Shown piece by piece: positions 50,338 through 51,228 of a stretch of DNA of 51,228 nucleotides. Source of the stretch: a virus; the IMG/VR virus record IMGVR_UViG_3300044841_000145, positions 1 through 51,228 of that record. One strand, given 5' to 3'. The stretch's first letter is position 1; each line of letters starts with the position of its first letter. Under the pieces are notes generated by a model, which ran no database searches, was not told the origin of the DNA, and saw only the letters and a list, made by a program, of their open reading frames with translations. The position numbers and the translations under genes were made by a program.

Positions 50338-50594
50338 CTCCACCCCTCTGGGGCTTTGGTCCTCCGGCGCTGCCGCCACGGCAGCTGCCCGTAGTCGACG
50401 CGGCCCTGGATCCGCCCGATCTCGTCGGGGTCGAACACCACACCGCGGAACTGCTTGCGCAGCTGGTCGCGCTCGTCCTCGCTCATCACCACCACCGCTG
50501 ATGCCCACGCAGGCGACTGGGCCGGTGCTGGCCCCTGCGTGGCCTCGCTCGCCACCACCTGCTCAGACGGGACAGAAGGCACACCGGCCATCAC
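50334..50594 (-). CDS. Small hypothetical protein
   Basis: 86 residues, GTG (or ATG at 50591) overlapping the upstream stop. Ala/Pro-rich start, then VVMSEDERDQLRKQFRGVVF and a basic tail. Function unknown. Confidence 0.45.
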   Translation of the reverse strand: MMAGVPSVPSEQVVASEATQGPAPAQSPAWASAVVVMSEDERDQLRKQFRGVVFDPDEIGRIQGRVDYGQLPWRQRRRTKAPEGWR

Positions 50595-50761
50595 CGCTCA
50601 CCTCGTCGGCGTTCCGGCTGCCGGGTGAGGAACGCCGGCAGGCGCCGCAGCTTGAACCCGCCCTGCTCCGTCCACCCCGACGAGGCGAGGCGGCGAAGGG
50701 ACAGGCCGAGGCGGGACGCTGGGCGGTCGTAGCGGGGGCCTCGGGTGCGACGGACGTTCAT
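50591..50761 (-). CDS. Arg-rich mini protein
   Basis: 56 residues, ATG at 50761. Strongly basic (MNVRRTRGPRYDRPASRLGL ... RRRGER), plausible nucleic-acid binding. Overlaps with both neighbours support it. Confidence 0.45.
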   Translation of the reverse strand: MNVRRTRGPRYDRPASRLGLSLRRLASSGWTEQGGFKLRRLPAFLTRQPERRRGER

Positions 50762-50889
50762 CGCCGACCGCCCTTCCGCTCGTCACCGTCGCGGCGACGT
50801 TCAGTGGGCGTCTTGCTCGCCCCGTGGCTGGCGCAGAACACTCCGACAGCCGGATTCGAGCAGCCAGCCGCGCCGCATGTTGCAGCCAT
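50758..50889 (-). CDS. Tiny Cys-containing protein
   Basis: 43 residues, ATG at 50889. MAATCGAAGCSNPAVGVFCA followed by SHG gives a Cys3-His pattern, then a basic tail. Zinc binding likely; function unknown. Confidence 0.4.
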   Translation of the reverse strand: MAATCGAAGCSNPAVGVFCASHGASKTPTERRRDGDERKGGRR

Positions 50890-50891
50890 GG

Positions 50892-51071
50892 TCAGGACCT
50901 CCAGAGCAGGGACGCCGGGACAGGCCCCGAGTCTGGGGTGATGACGACCGGCCGGACACCGGCGTCGACATGGGTGCCGGCCACGGCGGGCCGGGTGACC
51001 AGCGGGGTACCGACGCAGAGCGCGAGCAGCCCGACGAGCACCGCGGCGGCAGCAAGCTGGAGGCGGGTCAT
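50892..51071 (-). CDS. Small membrane-anchored protein
   Basis: 59 residues from the ATG at 51071. Signal-like helix LQLAAAAVLVGLLALCVGTP followed by a polar part. An ATG four codons upstream is in frame but lies within the upstream gene. Confidence 0.45.
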   Translation of the reverse strand: MTRLQLAAAAVLVGLLALCVGTPLVTRPAVAGTHVDAGVRPVVITPDSGPVPASLLWRS

Positions 51072-51228
51072 TTGCTGAACCACTTCTTGCGCTGCGCCGA
51101 CGGCCGCAGATCCACCTGCCGGGCACTGGTGTGCTTTCCGCCGCCAGTCACGTAGCCGGTGCCGACCCGCTGCGATGTCTTGTTGCCGTGCGAGCAGGCC
51201 GAGCAGAACCCGCGCTCCTTGCCGCTGT
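51068..51228 (-). CDS. Start-truncated Cys-rich protein at the window edge (partial)
   Basis: The last 52 residues of a reverse gene whose start lies beyond the window. FCSACSHGNK gives a CxxC pair, the remainder is basic (SAQRKKWFSK). It probably starts the same transfer operon, judging by orientation and overlap. Confidence 0.45.
   Translation of the reverse strand, partial: SGKERGFCSACSHGNKTSQRVGTGYVTGGGKHTSARQVDLRPSAQRKKWFSK

Overview
The window is GC-rich, uses GTG starts freely and packs genes in stop/start overlaps (ATGA, GTGA). Its protein families (excalibur domain, lipoprotein sortase, DUF6221-like, DUF4429/SHOCT, SpdB2/FtsK transfer proteins, AftB-like GT-C transferase) point to a temperate siphovirus-type element of a high-GC actinobacterium. 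A Pseudonocardiales-type host is plausible but cannot be fixed from the sequence. No gene-free stretch exceeds 300 bases. No tRNA, rRNA, CRISPR array or insertion sequence was seen. Terminase, most of the portal and any large integrase are absent or lie outside the window.

Left part (1-30419, almost all + strand): virion genes. In order these are the end of a probable portal, a composite capsid maturation protease carrying a 2H phosphoesterase domain, an island of recombinase, HNH nuclease and a divergent small-gene cluster (3622-6460), the major capsid protein, a head protein, a probable tail tube protein, connectors and tail completion proteins, tail assembly chaperones, a 1394-residue tape measure, distal tail protein, beta-helix spike, hub/fibre proteins, a membrane/collagen-like trio and a second glycine-rich beta-helix spike. 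The same beta domain occurs in the capsid and probable tail tube proteins.

Middle (30430-36399): a reverse-strand GT-C glycosyltransferase-like membrane protein and two small reverse genes, then a forward cassette of secreted excalibur protein, lipoprotein sortase, two unknown proteins, amidase endolysin and holin. The transferase, and possibly the sortase pair, look like lysogenic-conversion genes.

Right-centre (36400-43673): a dyad-rich control region leads a forward operon (winged-helix protein, MmcB-like nuclease, small unknown genes, DUF4429-SHOCT). It converges on a reverse cluster of small phage accessory genes.

Right end (43740-51228, all - strand): an XRE-TPR regulator, a small serine recombinase and a block resembling the transfer region of actinomycete integrative-conjugative elements: FtsK/TraB-like ATPase, small membrane proteins, and an SpdB2-like four-helix protein. 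The gene for the last contains eight exact copies of an 8-bp repeat, a candidate transfer-recognition (clt-like) cluster. The element may therefore be a phage-plasmid or phage/ICE hybrid, or a prophage next to an ICE; the window alone does not decide. Several reverse promoters appear to give leaderless transcripts, two of them with a dyad filling the -35/-10 spacer.
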